DNA of 64,000 nucleotides from Margaritispora aquatica (GCA_007644065.1 VJWN01000007.1:1178001-1242000), one strand, 5' to 3'; positions 47,512 to 58,841 are shown, numbered from the stretch's first letter. The notes: generated by a model from the letters alone, not told the origin. Program-made: numbers and translations.

Positions 47512-49537
47512 ATGACAACAATCACAAAGCCCAAGAAGCAAATCCAACTGAATTTCTTCGAGACTGCATGCGTTGGCTCAGTAAACGCCATAGGACAATG
47601 GAAGTAAGCTTCCCGTACTCTTAAACAAGCATTTGAATCAAAATCGCAAAAGACTAACTCAAAAAGAGACGAAAATGACATCTCACGAACCAAAGACACG
47701 CTAGATTACTACTGCTGGCTCGCTAAGATCGCCGAGAAAGGCAAAATCAGCTCCATTTTCTTCACAGATCTGTATGGAGGTCATGAAGTGTACAATGGCT
47801 CAAAGGATGCGCAGTACCTCGCCGGGTCACAGGTTGGTCGGTTGGATCCCGTGACTGTGATTTCAGCCATGGCGGTGGTGTCGAAATCAGTTGGGTTTGG
47901 CGTTACTGGTAGCATTTCGTATATACGTTCGTCGAAGCAAACAAGTCCTATTCACCATCAAAGTAAAACTGATGATGTTTACAGCACCATACATGTTGGC
48001 GAGGACATGGTCCAGTCTCGATCATCTGACGAAAGGCCGAATGGGTTCGTGATTCTATCTAATCTAACTCAACTCAGCCTTGAATCCTCACCAAAACTAC
48101 TGCGAGTGCTGGCTAACACACACTCTAGCATGGAATATCGTGACATCGTTCAGCAAATCCTCGGCTAAGGCACTTGGCTTCGAGGATCTGATGGCGCATG
48201 ATGAAAGATACGCCGCTGCAGAGGAATACATGGAGATCGTGTATTCGCTGTGGGAGAAGAGTTGGTATGTTGTTCCTATGATCACTATATCGAGACATGG
48301 CTGAAATAGTACAGGGAGGACAATGCTCTTAGATGGCGTATTGAGCCTGAGATGGCTTATGATCCGAGCAAAATCCACAAGGTAATTCGACTTTCGTTTT
48401 TATGAGTAAGGAGTCCTCTCGCTAATGTCATATCCAGATCGAATACAAGGGGAAATATTTCTCAAGTAAGTTCCATTCCCATCCAGTCTCTCTCTTCAAC
48501 ATGGTCAGGTCTCGGTTACATTAGAACCTGTCAGCGCGACTGTGGACTATGCGCCTGGAATATATTTCCCTGGCCTTCCACTTCTTACGCAATGTGTATC
48601 TCTGGTGAGACAACACAAACTAACATCTCCAAAGTGGAAGGCGTGCACCAAACGCATCCAACCCCCCAAAGAACACCGCTCCTCTTCCAAGCCGGCGCCT
48701 CAAAAGCAGGAATAGCGTTCGGCTCCAAACACGCCGAAGCCATCTTCTGTGCCAACTCCACCATCGCCGCAACAAAAGCGTACACGAGCACCGTACGTGC
48801 TTCTGCTGCCGCCCAAGGCCGTGATCCTTCATCAATCAAGTTCTTCTTGGGCGCCATGGTATTCCTCGGTCGGACGGTCGAAGAAGCGCAAGCGAAGTTC
48901 GAGCGCGCGAGGAAGTTCTGCAGTATTGAGGGTGGGCTGGCCCGATTTAGCGATTTTGCGAATTTTGACATGAGTGTGTATCCGAAGGATGAGCCATTTA
49001 GGTTTGGGACAGAGGCGAGGGAGAATGCCATTCATGGTGCGATAGAGGGTATGAAGGTCGTGAGCGATGCGAAGGAGATCACGCCGAATGATGTGGGTGA
49101 GATGTTGGCTTTAGGTGGTATGGGGCCGAGACCTATTGGGACAGCTGAGAGTATGTCCTTCAATCCCACTGTAGAACCGATCGTGCCATGCTGACGCAAG
49201 AAAAGTGGTGGCTGATGAATTGATTAAATGGGTAGAGGAAGGGGATATTGATGGTTTTAACCTCCAATCCGTGGTATTGCCACAAAGCTGGGACGATATT
49301 GTGGAGCTGCTAATACCTGAGTTGCAAAGACGAGGTGTGTACTGGACTGACTATCCTGTTGCAGGGGGTACATTGCGTGAGAACATGAATACGAAGCCTG
49401 GTCATCCTCATCTTGAAGATGATCATCCAGGAAGTAAATTCAAATGGAGCGCCGCAAAGGCTGAGTCTGAGGTTCAATCAGACGGGGATGAGCTTGCTGT
49501 CCGGAGTAAAGTAGATGAACCAGTAAAAGATGTCTAG
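47512..49537 (+). CDS. NtaA/SnaA/DszA-type FMN-dependent monooxygenase, copy 3
   Basis: Third paralogue, in tandem with copy 2. ATG at 47512 opens MTTITKPKKQIQLNFFETAC. It continues with DYYCWLAKIAEKGKISSIFF, GSQVGRLDPVTVISAMAVVS, VGFGVTGSISYI, YMLARTWSSLDHLTKGRM, AWNIVTSFSKSSAKALGFED, YMEIVYSLWEKSW, EPEMAYDPSKIHKIEYKGKY, HPTPQRTPLLFQAGASKAGI, GRDPSSIKFFLGAMVFLGRT, RPIGTAE and VAGGTLRENMNTKPGHPHL. All junctions can be closed with GT-AG introns, including a longer intron of about 155 bases ahead of EGVHQTHPT, so it looks functional. Exon 2 is less fragmented than in copies 1 and 2, pointing to intron loss or gain since duplication. Substrate unknown; reduced FMN must come from a reductase encoded elsewhere. 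Confidence 0.9.
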
Positions 49538-50336
49538 AGGATCTGAACCATAACCAAGATTAATTTGAATTGATTGAGATAAATATCATCCACGTGTTGC
49601 GCAACACCCAAGTCTTCCTAAAAAGGAGAATATAAATAGGAGAGCAGAAGGGTTTCGGAATGTGTCCAACAGTGCCATACTTTGATGCTTTATGTAAAAT
49701 GACCTCCTCATAACATAAGTCCTAACATAGGCTTGAAGAACAAGATGCTCCTTCATCTTCTCGTTGCGTCTACTGAAGTCCATCCTGCCACTTGGCAGGT
49801 TCCACCTCAAGAGCGAAGGAATATAGAAATCCTAGTTCAAGGTCACCATAAATCCATATGTTCACTATGGACTTGTCGAACAATATTTGTTATTTCAATT
49901 TCATTTTCTCTAATATCTTCCCCTTTGGAAGTAACGCTGCCGCCCAACCCAAAACAGTCGCAAAATGACAACGCAAGCCATGCAAAGACAACTAGTGTGC
50001 CTACTCGACATCCCAGTGGCCCGAAAAATCCGTAAACATAATCCTAACAGGTAATCGTACGTATTCCCCTTGAAGGAAGTATAATGTAGGAAAATCCATC
50101 GAGAAAAGGAAAGAAAAATGAGACCCATTCACCACACATCATAATACAACAACGCTGCGTGAGGTCATGCTTAGCCCGTTCATATTCGTAAAGGTCCTTC
50201 ACAGCTCTCGCTCGAGGCGCCTTCGGCATACTAACTTCGTCGTCCAAAGCCTGTCATATCCATACCCAGCCTAATTCTATTATGTTCCCTCCGCAAAACT
50301 TTTATGGTATGTGATAATCGTGCATGACGTGTGGAT
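49538..50336. other. intergenic, 0.8 kb
   Basis: Between the 3' ends of two convergent genes; no feature recognised. Confidence 0.4.
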
Positions 50337-51632
50337 TTAGATGGACATCAGTGGCTCCTCAGTCTTGGAGGTCATCGCATCTGCGATAGGGGTTGACTTG
50401 AACTCCTCCTTGGGTGCGACTGGGAAATCCTCGGTCTTGTATGCAGAGACATTCTCCTTCTCGACCTTGACTGGGGCAGCCTTTTGAAGGGTTGGGGAGA
50501 CAGAGCGTCCACGGGCGTTTCCAATCATCTCTTGAGCCTTAGCAGAGTAATCTCCAACCAAAGACTTTGTGTTTTCGGTAACAGCAGAAGCATGCTGGCT
50601 AGCGAGAGCCTTGACCTGCTCAGTTTGTTGACCCACGATCTCAGAAACATTCTTGATTTGCTCATCGATAAACTCCTTGTTGGTGGTGTAGATCAATGGC
50701 ACGCCAAAGAGAACGGTGTTGGCAATAAGGCAAAGACCCCAGAATGGAACAACCTTAATCAGATAGTAGGAGAAGAAGGCAGCGAAAAGAGCCTGCACGA
50801 TAAATTAGCTTTCGAATTCAAGTGGGGATTAGCGAACATACAGCAGTGGATGCAAGAAGGTTCTCTGCAAAGACGATTTGCTGAGCCTCGATGACGAAGA
50901 AGTTGATAAGCTCATGGACGTCACCAATAAACGAGTTAATGGTCTCCTTAGAAACTGTGTAGTATTTCCTTGGGCGAATTTGGGTGGTAAGTCCATGGGA
51001 GAGAACGGCCTTTCCGACAGCTTCAGCGAGGACAGTGATGGCCAGGATCATGTATGTAGCTTTAAATGTGTATCGAATGATATCAAGGTATCTAGCAGCG
51101 AAGATGAACAGAACAGTGGAAAGGTAGGCAATTCCGGAGGCTCTTGGGTGCTCCCATGACAGGAGGCTGTAGAAGAACGAGTGGTATTGGGTCAGAGGCT
51201 GTCCAGTAGCTGCGGGCGTCATAGGAGTGGTCTTGGCCGCTGCGAGACCCGAGAATTCGGCTGAGGTCTTTGCATGTTGGTCCTTGAGGTTATCCGCAAC
51301 GGGTCCTACATCATGATCATCAGCACTGACCCCTTCTGAATTTTCTCTCAAGATAAGGATATAAACGTACCGTTGGCGAAGCTTTGTGTGATGGGGTGGT
51401 TCTTGACTGTGTCTGCGGCAGAAGAGGCACCTAGATATTCTGTCAGTTGAGATTTGGGGGAGCTGTGGAGCTGCGAATCCTGTTTCAAATGTTAGAGGCA
51501 GCTTTGATAGCAAAATTTGAAGTTGGCACAAACCTAACCGTTGACTATAGAAGTCTTTGCATTCTCAATGCCATTTGGAGCATCTTTCTCGATGGAAGGA
51601 ACCACAGTATCGTGGGCGGTGAAGTCGGACAT
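50337..51632 (-). CDS. RTN1: reticulon-domain ER membrane protein
   Basis: Reticulons bend ER tubules with two hydrophobic hairpins. The ATG at 51632 opens MSDFTAHDTVVPSIEKDAPN. Three short introns lie in the N-terminal third and one near 50795-50835. The reticulon homology domain starts at SFFYSLLSWEHPRASGIAYL with a first hairpin (LSTVLFIFAARYLDIIRY to ATYMILAITVLAEAVGK), a loop with VHELINFFVIEAQQIVFAEN, and a second hairpin (ALFAAFFSYYLIKVVPFWGL, CLIANTVLFGVPLIYTTNKE). The C-terminal 110 residues are cytosolic, with a helical QQTEQVKALASQHASAV segment. Order, spacing and the LIYTTNKEFID motif match fungal Rtn1. Confidence 0.93.
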
Positions 51633-53117
51633 GTTGAATAGCTTCAATCAAGTAATTCGATTGGGTGATGTGATGTAGTGTTTGGCAGATGGTGAAAGCA
51701 CAAGAGTCTGCGAAATGGATGTTGGAGTTGTTTTTTGTTTGAAGAATCTGCAGGAAGAAAAGGTTGTGAAGAAGTGTGAAGTTGAGGATTTGTTTTTTTT
51801 TTTCGAAGAAGTGTTGCCGGATTGGATGTTGACGACGGATTCAAGAATGGAAGTTGGGTTCTGGGTTTTTGATGGTTTCCAGGTTGGGTGGATTTTGGTG
51901 GTACAATTCAATTGCACATGAAGGAAGGTGCGACCTTGCTGGGGGGGGGGGGGGGTTAGTAAGGTAGCTTGAATAGGTTTAGCGTCGAGGCACGCGAGCG
52001 ATTCTTTTCTTGGTTCTGGCAATCAAACTGGTTCAAAACTGGCCGGAAGTGGTCCAAACTGCTGTGAGCCACACCGAATTTATCACTGAGTGGCTGAACA
52101 GGCGATAAATGACGTTGACGAGGAACTTTCTAGCTTAGGATCTTGGATCGTAATACTCAGCTCAGGTTTGGTTCAAACAAACAAACAACACAAAAATGAT
52201 TCCTGCCGCTTTCCAGCTTTTGCTTCTTTTATAGCAGGATTCAGACATAGCCTTATGACGCATCTTTTGGAACATTCTCTACCGTGTTCTCTTCTTGAAC
52301 TCAAGACACATTCGCACCCGAGTTCGCGATTTATTTACTTTGGATATTTTGGCATGTGATCGCGTCAGGCAGAAGTGTTTGTCTGTTGTTCGATCACTGA
52401 TCACGATCATTTTCCAACATCTGGTGATGAAACCCCCATTGCTACTATATTGAGTTACTTCTTCCAGTTGGATGAGGCCATCGTGACACCTATTCGTTTT
52501 CGAGATCGGGTGCAGGTGGAGATGCAGAAAGGAGGTGTTGGTTGCAGAAATGGGATGGGGGAGCTTGGTAGACCTTACCAATGATAAGCCCAACAGCTTG
52601 CATTGCCAGCCAACCAAGCCAACCAACCAGCTGTAGAATTTATAAGTAGGTTTAGTTATTAATGCTATTTGGAGATGGGTATTGATGTACTGGTAGGGCG
52701 AAGACAGATTGAGCCATTTATACATGAACGCAGATTAGTATAACGCCAAGAATCAGTATGTTTCAGCCAATACAGGGCATCAGTTTGACTTTGATAACTA
52801 TTGATAGTTCAGAAGTCTGAAGGCAAAAGGAATAAAGTAGAGATTCGTTTAGTACTTAAACTACCTCTCTCCAAGATTTCAAATATCTTCAAACACGCCT
52901 ATTGGATTATATTTCTCAAATCCCTTTCGAATATTATCGTCAATGCATTTCAAGAATTCTATCTAGCTTCAAATATATAACTGACAGTGAGCTGTGGCTG
53001 TGAGGATATCAAGGTATACCTAGGTACTTACCCCTCGATGGAAAATGCAGCAGTCACGTGATGATACATCGTGGTCTTGATATAATAACATTGCAACTAC
53101 CAAAATATATTCAAAAT
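51633..53117. other. intergenic, 1.5 kb, with G15 run
   Basis: Promoter side of the reticulon gene, then a stretch up to the tRNA gene. It contains a G15 homopolymer (51941-51955) and AT-rich DNA; no gene is recognised. Confidence 0.45.
51941..51955. repeat. G15 homopolymer
   Basis: Fifteen consecutive G residues upstream of the reticulon gene. Confidence 0.85.
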
Positions 53118-53243
53118 GGCCTGCTGGCCCAATGGTAAGGCGCTTGACTACGAATCAAGAGATTGCAGGGTAAGCTTTACAACCGTCTTCTTCCTAGCGA
53201 ACCAATAACTAACAAGCGCCCAGTTCGAGCCCTGCGTAGGTCA
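53118..53243 (+). tRNA. tRNA-Arg(ACG) interrupted in the T arm by a spliceosomal-type intron
   Basis: Exon parts are 53118-53169 and 53224-53243, 72 bases when joined. Acceptor GGCCTGC pairs with GTAGGTC (two G-U pairs) and is followed by discriminator A. The D arm has GCC/GGC around AATGGTAA. The anticodon stem CTTGA/TCAAG encloses loop CTACGAA with anticodon ACG at 53150-53152. The variable loop is AGATT. The T stem GCAGG (53165-53169) pairs with CCTGC (53231-53235) and the T loop is TTCGAGC. The body fits a cytosolic arginine tRNA that would read CGN codons after A34-to-inosine editing. The 54 bases at 53170-53223 lie between positions 53 and 54. An A-box-like TGGCCCAATGG precedes and a T9 run follows. 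It may be a real split gene or an inactivated copy; processing cannot be judged from sequence. Confidence 0.85.
53170..53223 (+). other. 54-base spliceosomal-type intron inside the tRNA gene
   Basis: Begins GTAAGC, has CTAAC at 53209-53213 with the branch A 11 bases from the acceptor, a pyrimidine-rich patch (TCTTCTTCC) and ends CCCAG. All of these match short spliceosomal introns of the protein genes in this window. Removal restores GCAGGTTCGAGCCCTGC exactly; the boundary can slide by one base without changing the product. I see no obvious bulge-helix-bulge pairing, but that needs folding. Confidence 0.75.
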
Positions 53244-53264
53244 GCAACAGTGCGATAGCATACC

Positions 53265-53273
53265 TTTTTTTTT
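53265..53273 (+). terminator. T9 run, likely RNA polymerase III terminator
   Basis: Nine consecutive T residues 21 bases after the tRNA 3' end, followed by GC and T5. Confidence 0.7.
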
Positions 53274-53341
53274 GCTTTTTCATCAAGCAGAGAAGCTTAT
53301 CTTTTGCAGACATGAAATGTGATCAATGTTGACTTTCGAAG

Positions 53342-53420
53342 TGTGGTGGGGTGTCGGCTCGGTAAACCCGGGTTCGAAAGAAGCGAGCTACCCGATGTTC
53401 AACCCCTCACATTTTTTTTG
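53342..53420 (+). ncRNA. possible small structured RNA (hairpin with T-tail)
   Basis: GCTCG (53357-53361) pairs with CGAGC (53384-53388), TCG (53354-53356) with CGA (53393-53395), and GGGG (53348-53351) with CCCC (53403-53406). The loop carries the palindrome AACCCGGGTT and a B-box-like GGTTCGAAA. A T8 run follows at 53412-53419. This could be a Pol III transcript or a decayed tRNA-derived element; no family is recognised. Confidence 0.25.
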
Positions 53421-54817
53421 GAGGGGTCATTTCTCTTTGTCTGATCCATTTGAAACGAATTCATGGCTTGGAGTTTTGGACTGACTTGAGAAATGGTTCT
53501 TAAAAAGAATTAATACGCGAGTAATAATTGAATAATCTTGATCAGATACGTCTTCTTAACTAGATACTCTTTACCGGAGTTCCTATGGATGAAATTTATT
53601 TTCGTGCTACATTTTCATCAAGCCCTTACTAATTAATATTGTCTGTATTGTGTGCTTACTTTTATTTGTCACCTCTATTCATTTTAGTGACATTCACTAA
53701 CACGCAAGCGTCGCTATTATAATCCGTATTGTTTCCATTATACATGGGCAAGTAGAAACCTAAATCAGCTGGCATGCGGTTCAAGATTGACCGAGTGCAG
53801 GGCTTTCGAATTTGCTACTGAGATTTTAGGTCACTGAGTTTTGAATCGCAAGATCAGAAAGTCCTTAAAAAGAAGCATGTGATACTCACATTACGATGCT
53901 TGCAGGCTTCCTCTCTCTCTCTTGGCCAAAATCACGAGAAAGTGACTTCAGATCATAGGTAATGTGTGAATCATATCCAAATGGGATGAGAACATTTCTC
54001 AAACAAGTCTCACTGCACTTCTTCGCTTCATCACTTATCATCATACCAGCAGCGAGAACGTATAAGTCATGAGTACGTCTTACTGCGATCACAAACTTTA
54101 GCACCGTCGGTAATGACGTGGATACGTGATCTTGAATAATACATGCATTTATTTGAGCATTCGCTCGCCGAAGTCTGGATGAAGTATTTATAGGGTACAT
54201 CTTAAGTTCTTGCCTCTGATTTCCAATCCAAAGTCTCAACCATCCAATCCCAAGAAATCTGATCGACCACTGTTTAGAACTCATCAAAATCACTCAAGTC
54301 TCAAACAGAAAACGCCCTCGCAAGTCCATCCAGTGACAAAAATATATCTCGAATCACAACCATGTGTACCTTCTCAATCATCGAGTTTCGTTGTGGCGAT
54401 CAGCTTAGCCGTTTGGAACACCGTTGTGTCTAGAGATGGTCCACGCATCGAAGACTTTTGCCCAGTTCAAATAGATTCTACAATCCTTGTTTTCCAAGCG
54501 TGCGATATCTGCTAATGGAACCTTTGGAATAGACAGATTTCAACGACCAGGTCTCATGGCAAAGGCAAGAAAAGAGAAGTGGCAAGCTTGATAACGAGCC
54601 TTTTGGAAACAACAGGTGGGGCGTATTATGGATGTCTTGGTCTTTTCACTCTGGATTTCTTACCCGCTAAAATGGCTAGCTACCTTAGTGCATGTATGCA
54701 AAATTCGTCCTTTGGATATCTTTCGTTAGCCCAGATGCGTAGTGCAAGCTGTTTCCAACATTGCAACAGAGTAGACCAGACAGAGAAGAAGGGTTGGCAA
54801 AGTTGATTGATTCATGA

Positions 54818-57055
54818 CTAAAAATTTTCAAAGTGAGGCTCATCGTAGCGATAGTGAGCGTCTTCATGGGAATTTACCCAGGATCCTGGAATTTTGTATT
54901 CCGGCTCCATGGGACATTCAACCAGTCCCCAAAACTGCAAGAAATAAACAGGCATTTCCGGTACCAACCAAAACCCCCAGTCCTCTAGAACTCTTCCATA
55001 GGTGAATTTAATTTTATACTTCTCCCAGATGACTGGCAAATATTCACTTCCACTCTTTGGAGCTATTATATGGATATAGCTGTGTTTTTCACTGTCCGTC
55101 ATCCTTTCCATGTCGCCATATACAAGTAAATCAACCCCTGATATGTAAAGTTGCTTGATCCAGACCATTAGGGGCTCAAAAACTCGCTCGACAGATGAAC
55201 GAAACATGCAGTTCAAGAGAGGTTTGGTGGTACCTTTTTGATGATGTGTGAACTCGATTCGCTTAGATATGTAGTAGGAATTGAAGCCATCAATAATTGA
55301 TACCAATGGGGTTTCTATTGGGTGATACTCGGCTGCCATTACATTATTGAGTTTCGAGCCTCCTTTGATGAGCTTATGGATAACATTGAGAATCTCTAGA
55401 TGTCGCGTTGGCAATCTTGAAGCGAGCCCAATGGAGTCCGAGTGTTTGTCCGCTCGTAGACACTTGATTCTGGTAGCATATTGCTCTCCAAGGTTACGAG
55501 CGGCATAGTGTAATAATGTCTTTTGGTCCTCATTCCTGGTATCACAAAGTGTGGGTGTTAGATCTATGTTTTCAAGAAGACAAGTCAAAGATGACCCTAT
55601 ATCAAAATGCTGATACAAAGAGCACAGCTTTAGCGCTATTTGAAAGCGTCCCGAAGGAGCCTGTTTTAGAAAGCCGGACACCGTCTGGTGTGTTAGCCAT
55701 TCGATGAGCTCGACATTAATTCGAGCCTCGGGTGTAGATAGAGAGTTCGTCTCAAAAAGATCTTCGATGTCTGTTTTACTAGCCAACAGATTTACGAGGG
55801 ACATAAAGTCTGTTAAGTTGGTAGACCACGAGCGTGTATATACAGCCATCCTCAGCGCGATTCTCCAACATCTACTTCGTGTCAGCCTATTACAAACAGA
55901 TAAGAGGCTTGGAAGACAGGGAGTTGTTAATGGCGTACCCATACGAGCCCTCAATCAACAACAATCGGCAGATTTCTGTTTGGTGATATTGAGCGGCCAT
56001 CTATAATATGTTAGCATGCAAAACGGTACCAGCAGGATTTCAAAGGGATTTACTCCTAGGACAGTCAAGCCCTCATGCCTGTCGTGAGGATGCGCTTTCT
56101 TGTTCTTGAATAATTCTTGCATTTGCGAAATGTTTCCGTTCCTCGTGTGCTGCATAATATCCGAGTCGAAAGATACCTCATCGTAGATATCCAGAAAGAT
56201 TCCCCATCTCCCAAGTGCCCTTTGCTTCGTTATCTCAATAACAAGTGAAGTCACCTTAAACCACCACGGTGCTCTGATGGTAAGTACGCATTTATTTTTC
56301 TTCATGGGAGAATTTGCCAACTGTCGAGTACTCTTTCGCTGGCGTACTTTATTTCCCGCGTCATTCAGACTTGAATTTACCCCTCGTGTGGCTCTTCGCA
56401 TTGTGCGCTTTTGTGCATTTGTTCCACAATTTACAGCACTTAAAGATTATGACAATGAAGGCATGCTAGAATATGTATGGAGAATCTCACGAGTTTGTGA
56501 TACGCGAATTTCGACACTCGCCAAGTGCAAACTATGCTGGTCTGCCTATTTTCGTTGGATATCGTACTGGTGCTTGTGCACCATCCTATGGATGTTTAGT
56601 AGTAATTTATCATTTTGAATGGTATTCTGCCCGTCCACTCACTCCATATATGCTTGGTTCGACAGCAACAGCATCATTTGTGCACTCTGCAAGTTTGACG
56701 TCAACCTATCAAGTGCTCCTTTCTTCCAAGCAGATTTGACACGGCCCACAATCTTATTTCTGATCATTCCTTCCGCAAGTTCTTTTGCAACATTCTGGAG
56801 CGTCTCTGTAGAAACTTTGCAGGCTTCGAGGCATCTCTTCATTGATGCTGGTTGTGATTCGTAAAGCTCCATTTTCTCGTCACATTTCTCAAACTCTAAA
56901 AGTATATCTGTCATGATCTCGATATGTTGAATAATACGGCCAACATCCTTTGGTGCATCTTTGAAGTCCGCATAAAAGGCCTTGATAGTGTTGATGCTCT
57001 GCACTGCCACTCCTAAGGTTCCAGAGATGCCTGCGATCCAGCTGAGGGGATCCAT
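54818..57055 (-). CDS. NLR-like protein with fungal_N head and divergent ankyrin-like body
   Basis: ATG at 57055 opens MDPLSWIAGISGTLGVAVQS, the hydrophobic start of the fungal_N (azaphilone-cluster protein L N-terminal) domain. The helical domain then runs through AFYADFKDAPKDVGRIIQHI and KGALDRLTSNLQSAQMMLLL. Three introns can be closed in frame: 56640 to 56439, 56054 to 56003 and 55925 to 55870, all approximate. The middle has AVNCGTNAQKRTMRRATRG, then APWWFKVTSLVIEITKQRAL. After this comes MAAQYHQTEICRLLLIEGSY, an ankyrin-like repeat, and ALRMAVYTRSWSTNLTDFMS. No NACHT or Walker motif is present. Fungal proteins with this head and ankyrins are thought to belong to the NLR/immune-like repertoire; function here is unknown. 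Confidence 0.75.
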
Positions 57056-58841
57056 TTTGTGTGTTTCTTAGATAAGATGATTGCGTCAAAGACTGACAGA
57101 GCTAGGTTGATTCCCAAGTAGTTTTTCTCTGAAAAACTTTCGAGTTTTGGAATTATTTGGTGAGGCTGGCATGTAGCAAACATCGTCCGCCTCGAGCAGC
57201 AGTGTAACGGCAAAGAAACCGTCCTAACGCAGTAACAAAGAAATCTCAAGAAATCTTTGGCTCCCCGCTTTCGATGCATTGCATTGATTCCTAACCTGTG
57301 TCCGACGAGCCTGAGATAACAGAGAATGGCTTGTCGCATTTGGGTGAACTTGGACATTAGCCCTAAGGCTCGTAAATGTGTGACTTCATCAACTGCCACA
57401 ATCATTCTCGTATCCGTCCATACTACTTAACTTTCGGTAATATTCATCGAAAGTACCTTAGATGATTAAGATAAAAGAGTGACATGTGTATGTCTATGAA
57501 GGATTGCGTGGTATTTCCACAGCAAGAATGAAAGAACCTCAACTTTGACCAGTTTCGACGTTCCAATACAGGAAGGAGTGATGTCTGATGCATCGATTGA
57601 AGAACCCTGATACATACCCCAAAACCCGCACAACCACGATTAGCCATATTTGGCCGGAGATATGAATTCTTCGAACAGAAAGTCACATTTGTATCAGTCA
57701 AGGTAGGTAAGGTAGGAACAATAATGCCATCATCGCGGTCTGAGCGAAGATACGATAAACCCGTGATGTACGTATCACATGTATGTCACGGGATCTCCAG
57801 ATTTCTGCTGTACATCCTCCAGAACAGAACAGACAGAGCTGTGATTGGTTCAAACTTTTGTCAAATTTTGGCAGTAAATCTCATCTCTAAAGTTCACACT
57901 TCCAAACAAGCCGTACATATATTGAATTATTCAGATATTTGATCTGATATCGAGCTAAGTGTAGTGAAAAGAGTAAAAGGGGTAAAAGGAGTGCTCTCCT
58001 GTGTAAAAGTACCTCAGTCATAATCGTCTTTCTCAATTCATTGAGTACAAACTGTACAATACCTCGGTAGGTAGGTGAATAGTTTTTGGATGAGGTCGCA
58101 CACTCACCAACGTTACCCGAGTGATATTTAACTCTCACTGATAGCCTCACATCATTGTAAGATCTCAGGATTTCTAAGATACATAGAAATTCCTTCACCA
58201 TAAGGTACTGTTCGAAGTATCTCTGGATAGAGTTCGTCATGTGACTGACGGCAGTTGAATTCGTTGATCGTCCCCATATTCTTCTGTCGATCCGATCCGC
58301 CATTCAGCCTGAAAAAAACACCAAAAGTACTTCCACAACGCCACCGGATCAACTGCCACGGCCCATCGGACAATTCATCCATAGATATCACAGAGGTATC
58401 CACTTCTTCAACGGTGTGATCGGACGAGGAAGCAAAATCTCACCGCAATCGCTCTTGGTACCTGGATCCCTCGTCTGAATAGCTTCAACCGCAAGATGCC
58501 TATTCGTCTAAGGATCTGTCAAGCATATTAGCTCCACATCCCCCATTTACCTTATATTATAGCGCGGGGTAGGTGCATTTGCATACGAGATGATGCGAAG
58601 AGCGTTTTCTCCCATCGTCCGGTTTCTTTTATGTCAGGTCACCAGCCAGTTTGCTGCTGCTAACGCAAGAATGACAATCCGGAAAAAGTACATGGAGCTC
58701 GTACTTGCATCAAGATTTCTGAACGGAGTGAAATGGTCCGAAGTATAAAGATTGTGGGTTTTCCTTGTGTATCTCCATCTCATCGATTTTCTAGTCCAAT
58801 TCTTCGTTCTCTTCAAAGACAAAACTGTCGAAATTCCCAAT
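57056..58841. other. intergenic, 1.8 kb divergent region
   Basis: Between the fungal_N gene and the CE16 gene. Several minus-strand open frames (57013-57405, 57887-58303, 58152-58403) lack any conserved pattern; none is called. Confidence 0.45.

Larger units (their letters stand above)
53244..54817. other. intergenic, 1.6 kb, with a structured element
   Basis: Region between the tRNA gene and the 3' end of the fungal_N gene. It contains an imperfect hairpin with a T8 tail (53341-53420). Open frames at 53886-54293 and 54579-54806 show no family pattern. Confidence 0.4.

Noticed and set aside
53118..53243. Reading the tRNA interruption as a canonical 37/38 tRNA intron
   Set aside because: The anticodon loop CTACGAA is uninterrupted; the insert lies in the T arm.
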